Shown: positions 5,300 to 5,497 of the stretch, in pieces
Numbering within the stretch: position 1 is the first letter of the stretch
Layout of the letters: each line of letters begins with the position of its first letter
Assembly: GCA_964489125.1 (NCBI GenBank)
Contig: CAZAXY010000183.1
Coordinates: 1-5,497, forward strand
DNA from: GYS-P2D sp964489125
GTDB taxonomy: Bacteria; Bacteroidota; Bacteroidia; Chitinophagales; Saprospiraceae
DNA length: 5,497 nucleotides
Direction: 5' to 3'
Made by a program: the position numbers and the translations under genes
The notes under the pieces: model-generated
What the model saw: only the letters and a program-made list of their open reading frames with translations
What the model was told of the DNA's origin: nothing
The model's database searches: none

Positions 5300-5497
5300 C
5301 GCCAATCTATGGTAACAAGTTCTATAAGGCTTTTTAGTAACAGCTTACTAGCGAATGTCGTGATTCAAAATAGACAACTACTTGACAATTAGAGGATTGT
5401 TGCACTTTAATGAGGTCATTACTAGTGACTATTCAGATAAGCTCACGTCTCAATAGCAGTAATAGGATTTATTTTTTGGTTGATGCATAAGCCCTCT
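5300..5497. other. Noncoding tail; no gene or convincing terminator seen
   Basis: After the stop at 5297-5299, all plus-strand frames are interrupted. A small AT-rich hairpin, TAGTAA-CAGC-TTACTA, lies at 5335-5350, but its T-run precedes rather than follows the stem, so it is not a standard intrinsic terminator in either direction. At the right edge the minus strand is open from 5496 down to a TGA at 5445-5443 (17 codons). This could be the C-terminus of a convergent gene, but is far too short to call. Confidence 0.5.

Noticed and set aside
5335..5350. Hairpin TAGTAA-CAGC-TTACTA as an intrinsic terminator
   Set aside because: The stem is short and AT-rich, and the T-run lies before the stem rather than after it on the plus strand (an A-run follows on the minus strand).
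5443..5496. C-terminus of a convergent minus-strand gene at the right edge
   Set aside because: Only 17 open codons before a TGA are visible; this length is expected by chance and no motif can be recognised.
1..5497. CRISPR array, insertion sequence, tRNA or rRNA, or defence system
   Set aside because: No regular repeat-spacer pattern, transposase motif, terminal inverted repeats or structured RNA gene was seen. All recognisable proteins are metabolic or regulatory.

Overview
The window looks like bacterial chromosome from a Gram-negative, moderately AT-rich organism. Genes are densely packed, AGA/CGA and ATA codons are frequent, and most starts have weak or no Shine-Dalgarno sequence. The weak ribosome sites fit Bacteroidota, but a marine gammaproteobacterium cannot be excluded from the sequence alone.

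Layout. Bases 1-244 hold the N-terminal third of a TetR-family regulator on the minus strand, which runs off the left edge. Bases 245-760 (or 790) are a gene-free divergent intergenic region. It carries a perfect 16-bp palindrome (269-284) just upstream of the tetR start, and three more degenerate relatives of it (318-336, 430-445, 524-539). Bases 791-5299 are a plus-strand cluster of six genes with almost no spacing: a membrane-anchored metallo-beta-lactamase-fold hydrolase, a short-chain dehydrogenase (SDR), an enoyl-CoA hydratase/isomerase-family protein, a transglutaminase-like cysteine enzyme, a second SDR, and a small membrane protein with two predicted helices. Bases 5300-5497 show no gene and no convincing terminator.

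How the genes may work together. Two SDRs and a crotonase-fold enzyme in one transcription unit under a TetR regulator suggest catabolism or modification of a CoA-linked or otherwise hydrophobic carbonyl/hydroxyl compound (a lipid, steroid, terpenoid or alicyclic acid). The two SDRs carry opposite cofactor signatures: Arg after beta-strand 2 (NADP-type) in the first, Asp (NAD-type) in the second. The crotonase keeps its oxyanion hole and one catalytic Glu, but the second Glu is His, so it may not be a standard hydratase. The MBL-fold hydrolase and the transglutaminase-like protein have no obvious step in such a pathway and are the least understood members. The substrate cannot be named from this window.

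Most notable points: the probable TetR operator array between the two divergent units, a probable non-ATG (possibly ATT) start for the MBL gene, the Glu-to-His change in the crotonase, and the transglutaminase-like gene inside a CoA/SDR operon.
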